The notes: generated by a model not told the origin, from the sequence alone. A stretch of 64,000 nucleotides of DNA from Molossus alvarezi (GCA_037176705.1 CM073895.1:106590551-106654550), one strand, 5' to 3'. Positions 12,035 through 25,600 are shown, counted from the stretch's first letter. Made by a program: numbers and translations.

Positions 12035-13995
12035 TGTCAGAACTCTTCACTTCAGTGGCACCAAAGTCACTTCCATGAAGCCTAGAGCGTGAGGATCCTC
12101 AAAGCATATGTGGTTTTGGTTAAGTGTTTAAGAAATGTCCATTTGTAAAGGTGTAATCACACTTAAACTTCACAGTGTAAGTTTCTTTCCCTTGTTCGAG
12201 ACAAAGAGATACAAGACTTGCTGGTGCAGTCTTGGATATACTGAACTATGGGCAAAACTCTGTGAGAGCCACGGGCCACATTCACTCAGTGGCATGTTTT
12301 TCCCTGGGAAGTTAAGTACCTTTGCAGGGAAAGTGTGAACAAACATGTTCTAGTCAAACAACTGTTGGAATGAATGAATATTTCCATTTGGGTTAACAGA
12401 ATGCACAGATCTTGCGTAACATGAACACTTTAACGTACATTCTCCTCGTTTTATAGGGAGATCCAGTCATATCATGGAAAGAACAACTAGGACAGAGCAC
12501 ACTTATGTGTAGAATCAAAAGTTATCCCTTTTTGTGTTCTGTGTTGTTCATGGTTTCAAAGACTGGATCGTCTTGAAGCCCATTTTTGAAGGCGATACTT
12601 GGAAAAAGTTTGGTTTCTGCTGTAGCAGTAGGTTTCACATGATTCTTACTCAGAACAGTGAACCAACGTATGGCCAAGACTGAATCAATGGAAAGATTGA
12701 TAACTACTGGTGTCACACATGGGCATTCTTGAAGCAGTGAAACTGAACACATCTAAAGTGATGTAGTTGAAACATTGGTTGTCTCCATGCAAGGAGTAAA
12801 TCCATGAATTGGAAGACACTGACAATACCAAGGGTTTTTCACATTGAACATCTCTGTGAATGAGAACAAGAGGAGTGTTCTAGAGAAAATGCACTTGTGC
12901 AGGGGACCTGGGTATCCATTTCAATGACTTACACACTAACTATGCCCGGTGTGCAGGGCATACTTTACATTGGAGTGTCAAACAGTGTTGTAAGTAAATG
13001 CAGGTGTCTGCCTTCTTTCCTATGTGACCAGGAAAGTCAACCTGTACTAGTTGATGAGGCACCCTTTCCACATACTACCTTTTAGCCCTGCATATGTGTT
13101 GTTTGCCTGGAAGTGTCTATGAGTCATCTTGATATCCAATAAAGGCTGGGCTGCAGAAATCAAACACATTGGTTAGATCAATGTTCAAGTCATGGAAATC
13201 TATACCCTATTCAGTTCCACATACATTCTTTAAAGTTGTGCCCGAATGAATCAGTGTCATTCTTGGATCCATCATACATTTCACTGTTTGTACCGATTTC
13301 CTCAAAAAACATAGGGAGTAGATCCCTGTTTTATCCTGGGAATTCAAAGTAAACGCTTTCCATCATTGTGAAATGCTGGAATTGTACCTTGTTCATGAAT
13401 GGAATCTCCCGAACCTATCTTTCTAATTCCCTGTGACAAATTCAGCCTATTTCTTGATAACTGACAAGTACTCAATCCCCTTATTCCAGCCATTAGACCA
13501 AAAAAGGGATCAATTTAAAATAGGGAGTGTCAGTCTTTGAACAATGGTCATGGATTCACTTGTTTCAAGACTATTTCCCCGAAGATCCTATGGGAATACA
13601 CAGGCATAGTCAAAAGTGTTCATGACTGGTGTTCTTTCTGTGCAGAATAATAGAATAACATTCAGTTCAAGAGCAGAATGGAAACCTTAATACGGTTGCA
13701 TGTCCAATGGACTGTTCAGTGGCTCCCTGTTCAAAGAACTGTGTTCCAATAGACAACCTTCTTCAAATAATATCCAAATATTGAGAAAAAGATTCTAGGG
13801 CTATACCCGCTTCACACAAAATGGAACCACCACTGTTGTACTGTTTTTCAGATTACGTGTTCTTAGTACAGTTGTGGAAAGTATTGATTTAAGGAAATGT
13901 GGCTACCTGACTCTTGATAGGTCCTTAGATATACTTTTCACTCTAGTTTGATTGTAGGAGAGTGTATACAAACCAAACCTATTCCAAATGAACTG
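12035..13995 (+). repeat. Satellite monomer 7
   Basis: This complete copy is 1,961 bp. It carries 'gaggcaccctttcc' near 13056 and 'ttagatcaatgttcaag' near 13173, both shared with monomer 9. The CENP-B-like site at 13805-13821 has lost its core (CGAA has become CAAA). Confidence 0.95.
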
Positions 13996-15955
13996 TGTCA
14001 GAACTCTTCACTTCAGTGGCACCAAAGTCACTTCCATAAAGCCTAGAGCGTGAGGATCCTCAATGCATATGTGGTTTTGTTTAAGTGTTTAAGAAATGTC
14101 CATTTGTAAAGGTGTAATCACACTTAAACTTCGCAGTGTAAGTTTCTTTCCCTTGTTCGAGACAAAGAGACACAAGACTTGCTGGTGCAGTCTTGGATAT
14201 ACTGAACTATGTGCAAAACTCTGTGAGAGCCAGGGGCCACATTCACTCAGTGGCATGTTTTTCCCTGGAAGTTAAGTACCTTTGCAGGGAAAGTGTGAAC
14301 AAACATGTTCTAGTCAAACAACTGTTGGAATGAATGAATATTTCCATTTGGGTTAAGTGAATGCACAGATCTTGAGTAACATGAACACTTTAACGTACAT
14401 TCTCCTCGTTTTATAAGGAGATCCAGTCATATCATGGAAAGAACAACGAGGACAGAGCACACTTATGTGTAGAATCAAAAGTTATCCCTTTTTGTGTTCT
14501 GTGTTGTTCATGGTTTCAAAGATTGGATCGTCTTGAGCCCCATTTTTGAAGGCGATACTTGGAAAAAGTTTGGTTTCTGCTGTAGCAGTTGGTTTCACAT
14601 GATTCTTACTCAGAACAGTGAACCAATGTACGTCCAAGACTGAATCAATGGAAAGATTGATAACTACTGGTGTCACACATGGGCATTCTTGAAGCAGTGA
14701 AACTGAACACATCTAAAGTGATGTAGTTGAAACATTGCTTGTCTCCATGCAAGGAGTAGATCCATGAATTGGAAGACACTGACAATACCAAGGGTTTTTC
14801 ACATTGAACATCTCTGTGAATGAGAACAAGAGGAGTGTTCTAGAGAAAATGCACTTGTGCAGTGGACCTGGGTATCCATTTCAATGACGTACACACTAAC
14901 TATGCCCGGTGTGCAGGGCATACTTTACATTGGAGTGTCAAACAGTGTTGTAAGTAAATGCAGGTGTCTGCCTTCTTTCCTATGTGAACAGGAAAGTCAA
15001 CCCGTACTAGTTGATGAGGCAGCATTTCCACATACTACTTTTAGCCCTGCATATGTGTTGTTTGCCTGAAAGTGTATATGAGTCATCTTGATATCCAACA
15101 AAGGCTGGGCTGCAGAAATCAAACACATTGCTTAGGGCAATGTTCAGGTCAGGGAAATCTATACCCTATTCAGTTCTACACACATTCTTTAAAGTTGTGA
15201 CCGAATGAATCAGTGTCATTCTTGGATCCATCATACATTTCACTGTTTGTACCGATTTCCTCAAAAAACATAGGGAGTAGATACCTGTTTTCTCCTGAGA
15301 ATTCAAAGTAAACGCTTTCCTTCATTGTGAAATGCTGGAATTGTACCTTGTTCTTAAATGGAAGCTCCCGAAACCATCTTTCTAATTCCCTGTGACAAAT
15401 TCAGCCTATTTCTTGATAACTGACAAGTACTCAATCCCCTTATTCCAGCCATTAGAACAAAAAAGGGATCAATTTAAAATAGGGAGTGTCAGTCTTTGAA
15501 CAATGGTCATGGATTCACTTGTTTCAAGACTATTTCCCCGAAGATCCTATGGGAATACACAGGCATAGTCAAAAGTGTTCATGACTGGTGTTCTTTCTGT
15601 GCAGAATAATAGAATAACATTCAGTTCAAGAGGAGAATGGAAACCTTAATACGGTTGCAGTGTCCAATGGACTGTTCAGTGGCTCCCTGTTAAAAGAACT
15701 GTGTTCCAATAGACAACCTTCTTCAAATAATATCCAAATATTGAGAAAAAGATTCTAGGGTTATACCCTCTTCACATAAAATGGAACCAATACTGTTGTA
15801 CTGTTTTTCAGATTACGTGTTCTTAGTACAGTTGTGGAAAGTATTGATTTAAGGAAATGTGGCTACCTGACTCTTGATAGGTCCTTAGATATACTTTTCA
15901 CTCTAGTTTGATTGTAGGAGAGTGTATACAAATGAAACCTATTCCAAATGAACTG
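13996..15955 (+). repeat. Satellite monomer 8
   Basis: This complete copy is 1,960 bp. The second half has 'gaggagaatgg', 'ctgttaaaagaac' and 'gggttataccctcttc', all shared with monomer 9. At 15765-15781 both CpGs of the CENP-B-like site are gone. Confidence 0.95.
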
Positions 15956-17913
15956 TGTCAGATCTCTTCACTTCAGTGGCACCAAAGTCACTTCCATAAA
16001 GCCTAGAGCGTGAGGATCCTCAAAGCATATGTTGTTTTGGTTAAGTGTGTAAGAAATGTCCATTTGTAAAGGTGGAATCACACTTAAACTTCGCAGTGTA
16101 AGTTTCTTTCCCTTGTTCCAGACAAAGAGACACAAGACTTGCTGGAGCCGTCTTGGATATACTGAACTATGGGCAAAACTCTGTGAGAGCCAGGGGCCAC
16201 ATTCACTCAGTGCCATGTTTTTCCCTGGAAGTTAAGTACCTTTGCAGGGAAAGTGTGAACAAACATGTTCTAGTCAAACAACTGTTGGAATGAATGAATA
16301 TTTCCATTTGGGTTAAGTGAATGCACAGATCTTGAGTAACATGAACACTTTAACGTACATTCTCCTCGTTTTAAGGGAGATCCAGTCATATCATGGAAGA
16401 ACAACTAGGACAGAGCACACTTATGTGTAGAATCAAAAGTTATCCCTTTTTGTGTTCTGTGTTGTTCATGGTTTCAAAGACTGGATCGTCTTGAAGCCCA
16501 TTTTTGAAGGCGATACTTGGAAAAAGTTTGGTTTCTGCTGTAGCAGTAGGTTTCACATGATTCTTACTCAGAACAGTGAACCAACGTATGGCCAAGACTG
16601 AATCAATGGAAAGATTGATAACTACTGGTGTCACACATGGGCATTCTTGAAGCAGTGAAACTGAACACATCTAAAGTGATGTAGTTGAAACATTGGTTGT
16701 CTCCATGCAAGGAGTAAATCCATGAATTGGAAGACACTGACAATACCAAGGGTTTTTCACATTGAACATCTCTGTGAATGAGAACAAGAGGAGTGTTCTA
16801 GAGAAAATGCACTTGTGCAGGGGACCTGGGTATCCATTTCAATGACTTACACACTAACTATGCCCGGTGTGCAGGGCATACTTTACATTGGAGTGTCAAA
16901 CAGTGTTGTAAGTAAATGCAGGTGTCTGCCTTCTTTCCTATGTGACCAGGAAAGTCAACCTGTACTAGTTGATGAGGCACCCTTTCCACATACTACCTTT
17001 TAGCCCTGCATATGTGTTGTTTGCCTGGAAGTGTCTATGAGTCATCTTGATATCAAATAAAGGCTGGGCTGCAGAAATCAAACACATTGGTTAGATCAAT
17101 GTTCAAGTCATGGAAATCTATACCCTATTCAGTTCCACATACATTCTTTAAAGTTGTGACCGAATGAATCAGTGTCATTCTTGGATCCATCATACATTTC
17201 ACTGTTTGTACCGATTTCCTCAAAAAACATAGGGAGTAGATCCCTGTTTTATCCTGGGAATTCAAAGTAAACGCTTTCCTTCATTGTGAAATGCTGGAAT
17301 TGTACCTTGTTCTTAAATGGAAGCTCCCGAAACCATCTTTCTAATCCCTGTGACAAATTCAGCCTATTTCTTGATAACTGACAAGTACACAATCCCCTTA
17401 TTCCAGCCATTAGAACAAAAAAGGGATCAATTTAAAATAGGGAGTGTCAGTCTTTGAACAATGGTCATGGATTCACTTGTTTCAAGACTATTTCCCCGAA
17501 GATCCTATGGGAATACACAGGCATAGTCAAAAGTGTTCATGACTGGTGTTCTTTCTGTGCAGAATAATAGAATAACATTCAGTTCAAGAGGAGAATGGAA
17601 ACCTTAATACGGTTGCAGTGTCCAATGGACTGTTCAGTGGCTCCCTGTTAAAAGAACTGTGTTCCAATAGACAACCTTCTTCAAATAATATCCAAATATT
17701 GAGAAAAAGATTCTAGGGTTATACCCTCTTCACATAAAATGGAACCACCACTGTTGTACTGTTTTTCAGATTACGTGTTCTTAGTACAGTTGTGGAAAGT
17801 ATTGATTTAAGGAAATGTGGCTACCTGACTCTTGATAGGTCCTTAGATATACTTTTCACTCTAGTTTGATTGTAGGAGAGTGTATACAAATGAAACCTAT
17901 TCCAAATGAACTG
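15956..17913 (+). repeat. Satellite monomer 9, mosaic copy
   Basis: This complete copy is 1,958 bp. It begins like monomer 6 (to ~16700), continues with variants specific to monomer 7 ('gaggcaccctttcc', 'ttagatcaatg' near 16975-17100), and ends like monomer 8 ('gaggagaatgg', 'ttaaaagaac', 'ttataccctcttc' from ~17280). The CENP-B-like site at 17723-17739 is decayed, as in monomer 8. Confidence 0.95.
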
Positions 17914-19871
17914 TGTCAGATCTCTTCACTTCAGTGGCACCAAAGTCACTTCCATAAAGCCTAGAGCGTGAGGATCCTCAAAGCATATGTTGTTTTGGTT
18001 AAGTGTTTAAGAAATGTCCATTTGTAAAGGTGGAATCACACTTAAACTTCGCAGTGTAAGTTTCTTTCCCTTGTTCCAGACAAAGAGACACAAGACTTGC
18101 TGGAGCCGTCTTGGATATACTGAACTATGGGCAAAACTCTGTGAGAGCCAGGGGCCACATTCACTCAGTGGCATGTTTTTCCCTGGAAGTTAAGTACCTT
18201 TGCAGGGAAAGTGTGAACAAACATGTTCTAGTCAAACAACTGTTGGAATGAATGAATATTTCCATTTGGGTTAAGTGAATGCACAGATCTTGAGTAACAT
18301 GAACACTTTAACGTACATTCTCCTCGTTTTATAGGGAGATCCAGTCATATCATGGAAGAACAACTAGGACAGAGCACACTTATGTGTAGAATCAAAAGTT
18401 ATCCCTTTTTGTGTTCTGTGTTGTTCATGGTTTCAAAGATTGGATCGTCTTGAAGCCCATTTTTGAAGGCGATACTTGGAAAAAGTTTGGTTTCTGCTGT
18501 AGCAGTGGGTTTCACATGATTCTTACTCAGAACAGTGAACCAACGTATATCCAAGACTGAATCATTGGAAAGATTGATAACTACTGGTGTCACACATGGG
18601 CATTCCTGAAGCAGTGAAACTGAACACATCTAAAGTGATGTAGTTGAAACATTGGTTGTCTCCATGCAAGGAGTAAATCCATGAATTGGAAGACACTGAC
18701 AATACCAAGGGTTTTTCACATTGAACATCTCTGTGAATGAGAACAAGAGGAGTGTTTTAGAGAAAATGCACTTGTGCAGTGGACCTGGGTATCATTTCAA
18801 TTACTTACACACTAACTATGCCCGGTGTGCAGGGCATACTTTACATTGGAGTGTCAAACAGTGTTGTAAGTAAATGCAGGAGTCTGCCTTCTTTCCTATG
18901 TGACCAGGAAAGACAACCTGTACTAGTTGATGAGGCAGCCTTTCCACATACTACCTTTTAGCCCTGCATATGTGTTGTTTCCCTGGAAGTGTCTATGAGT
19001 CATCTTGATATCCAGCAAAGTCTGGGCTGCAGAAATCAAACACATTGGTTAGGGCAATGTTCAGGTCATGGAAATCTATACCCTATTCAGTTCTACACAC
19101 ATTCTTTAAAGTTGTCACCGAATGAATCAGTGTCATTCTTGGATCCCACATGCATTTCACTGTTTGTACCGATTTCCTCACAAAACATAAGGAGTAGATA
19201 CCTGTTTTCTCCTGAGAATTCAAAGTAAACGCTTTCCATCATTGTGAAATGCTGGAATTGTACCTTGTTCTTGAATGGAAGCTCCCGAACCTATCTTTCT
19301 AATTCCCTGTGACATATTCAGCCTATTTCTTGATAACTGACAAGTACTCAATCCCCTTATTCCACCCATTAGAACAAAAAAGGGATCAATTTAAAATAGG
19401 GAGTGTCAGTCTTTGAACAATGGTCATGGATTCACTTGTTTCAAGACTATTTCCCCGAAGAACCTATGGGAATACACTGGCATAGTCAAAAGTGTTCATG
19501 ACTGGTGTTCTTCCTGTGCAGAATAATAGAATAACATTCAGTTCAAGAGCAGAATGGACACCTTAATACGGTTGCAGTGTCCAATGGACAGTTTAGTGGC
19601 TCCCTGTTCAAAGAACTGTGTCCAATAGACAACCTTCTTCAAATAATATCCAAATATTGAGAAAAAGATTCTAGGGCTATACCCGCTTCACACGAAATGG
19701 AACCACCACTGTTGTACTGTTTTTCATATTACGTGTTCTTAGTACAGTTGTGGAAAGTATTGATTTAAGGAAATGTGGCTACCTGACTCTTGATAGGTCC
19801 TTAGATATACTTTTCACTCTAGTTTGATTGTAGGAGAGTGTATACAAACCAAACCTTTTCCAAATGAACTG
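17914..19871 (+). repeat. Satellite monomer 10
   Basis: This complete copy is 1,958 bp. From about 19400 to the end it matches the ends of the L1-bearing units ('aagaacctatggg', 'acactggcatag', 'cttcctgtgcag', 'ggacaccttaatac', 'ggacagtttagtgg', 'caaaccttttcc'). This places the edge of the amplified 8-kb segment inside this monomer. Confidence 0.95.
19681..19697 (-). promoter_or_regulatory. CENP-B box-like site, monomer 10 (core intact)
   Basis: TTTCGTGTGAAGCGGGT on the minus strand, with the core complete. Confidence 0.6.
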
Positions 19872-20418
19872 TGTGAGAACTCTTCACTTCAGTGGCACCA
19901 AAGTCACTTACATAAAGCCTAGAGCGTGAGGATCCTCAAAGCATATGTTGTTTTGGTTAAGTGTTTAAGAAATGTCAATTTGTAAAGGTGGAATCACACT
20001 TAAACTTCGCAGTGTAAGTTTCTTTCCCTTGTTTCAGACAAAGACACACAAGACTTGCTGGTGCAGTCTTGGATATACTGAACTATGGGCAAAACTCTGT
20101 GAGAGCCAGGGGCCACATTCACTCAGTGGCATGTTTTTCCCTGGGAAGTTAAGTACCTTTGCAGGGAAAGTGTGAACAAACATGTTCTAGTCAAACAACT
20201 GTTGGAATGAATGAATATTTCCATTTGGGTTAAGTGAATGCACAGATCTTGAGTAACATGAACACTTTAACGTACATTCTCCTCGTTTTATAGGGAGATC
20301 CAGTCATATCATGGAAAGAACAACTAGGACAGAGCACACTTATGTGTAGAATCAAAAGTTATCCCTTTTTGTGTTCTGTGTTGTTCATGGTTTCAAAGAT
20401 TGGATCGTATTGTAGCCC

Positions 20419-20669
20419 TTTTTTTTTTTTTATCCTCACCTGAGGATATTTTTCCATTTTTTGTACAGATAGAGTGGGAGGGAGAGAGAGGAAGGGAGAG
20501 AGAGAGAGAAACATCGACGTGAAGGGACACATCGAGTGGCTGCCACCCGCACGACCAACCAGGGCCGGGGACAAACAGCAACCGAAGTACATACCCTTAG
20601 CGGGATCCAAACCCGGGTCTCTCCGGACCGCAGGCCGACGCTCTAACCGCTGAGCCAAACTGGCCAGGG
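20419..20669 (-). mobile_element. tRNA-derived SINE, VES-like, in unit A
   Basis: The same SINE family as at 3156-3416, but an independent insertion at another monomer position. On the minus strand it runs from the CCTGGCCAGTTTGGCTCAG head to the TATCCTCA-type end and A tail. The B-box region reads GGTTTGGATCC, more decayed than in the first SINE. The flanks 'tgtagccc' (20411-20418) and 'caagcccattttt' (from 20672) suggest a short target duplication of about 11 bp (AGCCCATTTTT) merged with the tail. Identical placement in units B and C shows one insertion that was later multiplied. Confidence 0.87.
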
Positions 20670-20882
20670 CTCAAGCCCATTTTTGAAGGCGATACTTGGA
20701 AAAACTTTGGTTTCTGCTGTAGCAGTTGGTTTCACATGATTCTTACTCAGAACAGTGAACCAACGTATGGCCTAGACTGAATCAATGGTAAGATTGATAA
20801 CTACTGGTGTCACACATGTGCATTCCTGAAGCAGTGAAAGTGAACACATCTAAAGTGATGTAGTTGAAACATTGGTTGTCTC

Positions 20883-21702
20883 GAATGACCGAAAAATGGC
20901 GGCGGAGTGAACGGAGCTACACATACCGTCTCCCAGAACCAAACTGGTATTACAACTCTAACACAGACAAATCGACAGGAAAAACCAACAGAAAAGCAGT
21001 TTGGAGGACCATACAACGAGGGACACTGACTCCATCCCGGTAGGCTTGCGAAGGCGCGAGACGGGGCTGGGAGCCCACGGTCGGCAGCTCGGCAGCGGCC
21101 TTCGCTGGGAGCAGCGCCCTCGGGTTACACTCCCAGTCGGCTCCACAGCGCAGCCGGGACAGAGGCTAAAACAGCCACAGCCACTCACCTTGGGCTCCGG
21201 CAGAGGGAGGGCAGACTGGACTGGAGCTGTGTCGGGACACTCGGGGTTTGGAGGGCGCTCGGAGCTTTGGCTGAGTGCAGCCACTCAGGACAGTGGCCAC
21301 ATTGCTCCTTCCCAGGGCTCTGAGGAGAGGCAGCAGCCCCTCCCTCGGAGATCCAACCCCACCCTGTGGGCCATTGAAGTGCTAATTGAGGCTCACTAAC
21401 AACTAACATCTGCCCCACCCTCGTGAAAGCCCCTTGACTGAGCACCAGACGGAGTTTTTCAATCAACTGACAACCCAAAACTCATCAATTGACCTAGACT
21501 GCTAGCTCCAGGCAAAAAGCTAGAGGATAACAGTACGTTTCCTGGGCTGGCAACTTTAACCAGGAAAGTAAGACTTGACAGTGGTGTTCAACGTGGGTCC
21601 TCCCTCGCTCATCTAAACACAGGAGAGGGAGCCACAAACAGCAGAACACCAACACCCACAGGGAGAACTTGACAGGCTCCAAAGCCCACAGTGATAGCCA
21701 AA
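20883..21702 (+). promoter_or_regulatory. L1 5' UTR / internal promoter, unit A
   Basis: This 820-bp leader is markedly more GC- and CpG-rich than the surrounding satellite, as expected of a mammalian L1 internal promoter. Ten bases in, AAAATGGCGGC (20893-20903) matches the YY1 core in about the place where primate L1 has its YY1 site. No tandem promoter monomers are visible. ORF-length stretches in it, on both strands, start with TTG or GTG rather than ATG and are not called. Confidence 0.8.
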
Positions 21703-22584
21703 ATGGTGAAACACAGAAACAGAAGTCAAATGAAAGAGCAAGACACCTCCACCGAAGATGAGATCAATGTGGAGCAATTAGGCATGTTAACAGAGCTAGA
21801 ATTCAGAGCCATGATCTTGAGGAAGTTGAACAGCATGAGTAAGGACATAGAGACACTGAAAATAAGCCAAATGGAAATTAAAAACCAACAAGAAGAGATA
21901 AAAAATGACATATCCGAAATGAAAAACACATTGGAAGGTTTAAAAAGCAGAGTAGGGGAAGCTGAGGACCGGATCAGTGAATTAGAAGACAGGGTAGAAA
22001 AAATCAACCAATCAGAAAAACAAAAGGAAAAAACTATTAAAAAACAGGAAGACAGCTTAAGAGAACTATGGGACAACTGGAAACGGAATAATGTTCGCAT
22101 CATAGGAGTCCCCGAAGAAGAAGAAAATGAGCAAGGGATAGAGAATATATTCAAAAAAATAGTGAGAGAAAACTTCCCTAATTTGGTGAAGGAAGAAGGC
22201 ATTCATGTCCAAGAAGCACAGAGAGTCCCAAGTAAGAAGAACCCAAACAGGTCCGCACCAAGACACATAGTAATTAAAATGCCACACATTAAAGACAAAG
22301 AGAGAATCCTAAAAGCAGCAAGAGATAAGCAACAGGTTACCTACAAAGGGAACCCCATAAGGCTCTCAGCGGACTTCTCACAAGAAACACTACAGGCCAG
22401 AAGAGAATGGCATGAAGTAATCAAAGTCATGAAAAACAAGAATCTGAATCCAAGACTACTCTACCCAGCAAGGCTATCATTCAAAATAGAAGATCAAATA
22501 AAGAGCTTCCCAGACAAAAAAAGGCTAAGGGAATACATTAGCACCAAACCAGCACTGCAAGAAATGTTAAAAGGACTGCTGTAA
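21703..22584 (+). CDS. L1-ORF1: L1 ORF1p, RNA-binding chaperone, unit A
   Basis: The ORF encodes 293 residues from the ATG at 21703. The frame is open upstream to a GTG at 21691, but a mammalian start should be the ATG (MVKHRNRSQ). ORF1p forms trimers that coat L1 RNA in cytoplasmic particles and act as a nucleic-acid chaperone. In this sequence, residues ~30-125 are heptad-rich and highly charged (coiled coil). An RRM-like domain starts at ~129 (NVRIIGVPE at 130-138; PRHIVIKMP at 186-194). The C-terminal domain includes ARREW (232-236) and PRLLYPARLSF (250-260). Length and domain order fit mammalian ORF1p. The frame has no break, so this is an intact coding sequence in a non-autonomous element. 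Whether it is expressed is unknown. Confidence 0.9.
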   Translation: MVKHRNRSQMKEQDTSTEDEINVEQLGMLTELEFRAMILRKLNSMSKDIETLKISQMEIKNQQEEIKNDISEMKNTLEGLKSRVGEAEDRISELEDRVEKINQSEKQKEKTIKKQEDSLRELWDNWKRNNVRIIGVPEEEENEQGIENIFKKIVRENFPNLVKEEGIHVQEAQRVPSKKNPNRSAPRHIVIKMPHIKDKERILKAARDKQQVTYKGNPIRLSADFSQETLQARREWHEVIKVMKNKNLNPRLLYPARLSFKIEDQIKSFPDKKRLREYISTKPALQEMLKGLL

Positions 22585-22629
22585 TTAGCAGTAGAAATGG
22601 GAAGAAAAATAAAACCACACTAAACAAAA

Positions 22630-25600
22630 ATGGCAATAAATAAGTACATATCAATAATCACCTTAAACGTAAATGGATTGAATGCTCCCATAAAGAGACA
22701 CAGAGTAGCTGATTGGATAAGAAAGCATGACTCATCTATATGTTGTTTACAAGAGACCCACCTCTCAACAAAAGACTCACATAGGTTGAAAGTGAAGGGA
22801 TGGAAAAAAATTTTCCGAGCAAATGGAAAGCAAAAAAAAGCTGGGGTAGCAATTCTCATATCTGATAAAATAGATTTCAAAATGAAGACCATAACTAGAG
22901 ACAAAGACGGCCACTACATAACCTTGAAAGGATCTATCCAACAGGAAGATATAACCTTGATAAACATATATGCACCCAATATAGGAGCACCAAAATATAT
23001 TAAAAATCTTCTGGAGGACTTCCAAGGAGAAATCGACAATAATACAATCATAGCAGGGGACTTCAACACCCCGTTGACAGCACTGGATAGATCCTCTAGG
23101 CAAAAAATTAGCAAGGAAACAGAGACTCTAAATGAAGCACTAGACCAAATGGATTTAATAGATATCTACAGAGAATTACACCCCAAAACTACAGAATACA
23201 CATTCTTCTCAAGTGCACATGGGACATTCTCAAAGATAGACCACATGATAGGACACAAACTAAATCTCTACAAGTTCAAGAAGATGGAAATCATATCAAG
23301 CATCTTCTCAGATCACAATGGCATGAAACTAGAAATCAATTGCAACAAGAACATGCAAAGACATTTCAACACATGGAGGCTAAATAGCATGTTATTAAAC
23401 AATGAATGGGTCACCGAGGAGATCAAGGAAGAAATTAAAAACTTCCTGGAAACCAATGAAAATGAACACACAACAACACAAAATCTATGGGATGCAGCGA
23501 AAGCAGTTCTGAGAGGGAAGTTCATAGCACTACAGGCCTACCTCAAAAAACAAGAAAAATTTCTAATTGACTGTCTAACCTCACAACTTAAAGAATTAGA
23601 AAGCAAACAAAAAGAAAACCCCAGAGCAAGTAGAAGGAAGGAAATAGTAAAGATCAGAGCAGAAATAAATGACATAGAGACCAAAAAAACAATTCAAAGG
23701 ATCAATGAAACAAAGAGCTGGTTTTTCGAAAAGATAAACAAGATTGATGGACCCTTAGCTAGACTCACCAAGAAACAAAGAGAGAGAACCCAAATATACA
23801 AAATCAGAAATGAAAGAGGAGAAGTAACAACCAACACCACGGAAATACAAAAGATCGTTAACAACTACTATGAACAACTATATGGCAACAAATTCGACAA
23901 TCTAAGCGAAATGGACAAATTTCTAGAAACACACAGTCTCCCAAAACTATTCCCGGAAGAGATAGAAAACTTGAACAGACCAATAACAACTAAGGAAATT
24001 GAAGAGGTAATCAAGACTCTCCCAGCAAACAAAAGCCCAGGCCCAGATGGTTTCACAGGGGAGTTTTACCGAACATTCCAAAAAGAACTAACACCCATTC
24101 TCCTCAAACTATTTCAAAAAATTCAAGAAGAAGGAAGACTTCCAAACACGTTCTATGAGGCCAGCATAATTCTAATTCTAAAACCGGAAAAAGACACTAC
24201 GAAGAAAGAAAACTACAGGCCAATATCCCTGATGAACTTAGACGCCAAAATCCTGAACAAAATATTAGCAAATCGGATCCAGAAATACATCAAGAAAATT
24301 ATTCACCATGACCAAGTGGGATTCATTCCAGGGATGCAAGGCTGGTACAATATTCGCAAATCAATAAACGTGATACACCACATAAACAAAATGAAGAATA
24401 AAAACCACATGATCATATCAATAGATGCTGAAAAAGCATTTGACAAAATCCAGCATCCATTTCTGATAAAAACGCTCAGCAATGTAGGAATAGAGGGATC
24501 ATATCTCGACATAATAAAGGCCATATATGAAAGACCTACAGCCAACATCATACTCAATGGGCAGAAACTAAAAACATTTCCATTAAGAACAGGAACAAGA
24601 CAGGGATGTCCACTTTCGCCACTCTTATTTTACATTGTACTGGAAGTCTTAGCCACAGCAATCAGACATGAAGAAAAAATTAAAGGGATCCAAATTGGAA
24701 AGGAGGAAGTGAAACTGTCATTATTTGCAGATGACATGATATTGTACATAGAAAACCCTAAAGACTCCATCAAAAATCTATTAGACTTAATAAATGAATT
24801 TGGCAAAGTAGCAGGATACAAAATTAACGTCAAGAAATCGACGGCATTCTTGTACATCAATGATGAACTCACAGAAAGAGAAACTGAAAAAACAATCCCA
24901 TTTACCATCGCTCCAAAAAAATTACGATACCTAGGAATAAACTTAACCAAAGAAGTAAAGGACCTATTTGCAGAAAACTACAGGTCATTGAAAAAAGAAA
25001 TAGAGGAAGATATAAAAAAGTGGAAGCACATACCCTGTTCATGGATTGGAAGAATTAACATAATTAAAATGTCCATACTACCCAAAGCAATCTATAGATT
25101 CAATGCAATCCCCATCAAAATACCAACGACATATTTCATAGAACTAGAACAAATACTTCAAAAGTTCATATGGAACCAAAAAAGACCTCGAATAGCCACA
25201 GCAATCTTGAAAAAGAAGAACAAAGTAGGTGGGATCACAATACCAGATATCAGGTTATACTACAAAGCGACTGTAACCAAAACAGCCTGGTACTGGCACA
25301 AGAACAGGCATATAGACCAGTGGAACAGAATTGAAAACCCAGAAATGGACCCAAGGCAATACGCTCAATTAATATTTGACAAAGGTGGCAAGAGCATACA
25401 GTGGAGTCAAGACAGCCTCTTTAATAAATGGTGTTGGGAAAATTGGACAGCTACATGCAAAAAAATGAAACTAGACCATCAACTTACACCATACACCAAA
25501 ATAAACTCAAAATGGATAAAAGACTTAATTGTGACCCGTGAATCCATAAAAATTCTAGAAGAAAATGTAGGCAACAAAATTTCGGACATCATTCGGAGCA

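Noticed and set aside
20958..21478. Sense and antisense ORFs of 97-132 codons in the L1 5' UTR, considered as a counterpart of the primate antisense ORF0
   Set aside because: They begin with TTG or GTG, not ATG, and lie in GC-rich sequence where long open frames occur by chance. Conservation among the three copies only reflects their recent duplication.
21691..21702. GTG at 21691 as start of L1 ORF1
   Set aside because: The ATG four codons downstream at 21703 is the expected mammalian start and gives the typical ORF1p N terminus.
21726..22202. 158-codon antisense ORF opposite L1 ORF1, and several antisense ORFs opposite ORF2
   Set aside because: Shadows of the A-rich L1 coding strand. The predicted peptides are rich in S, F and L with no domain.
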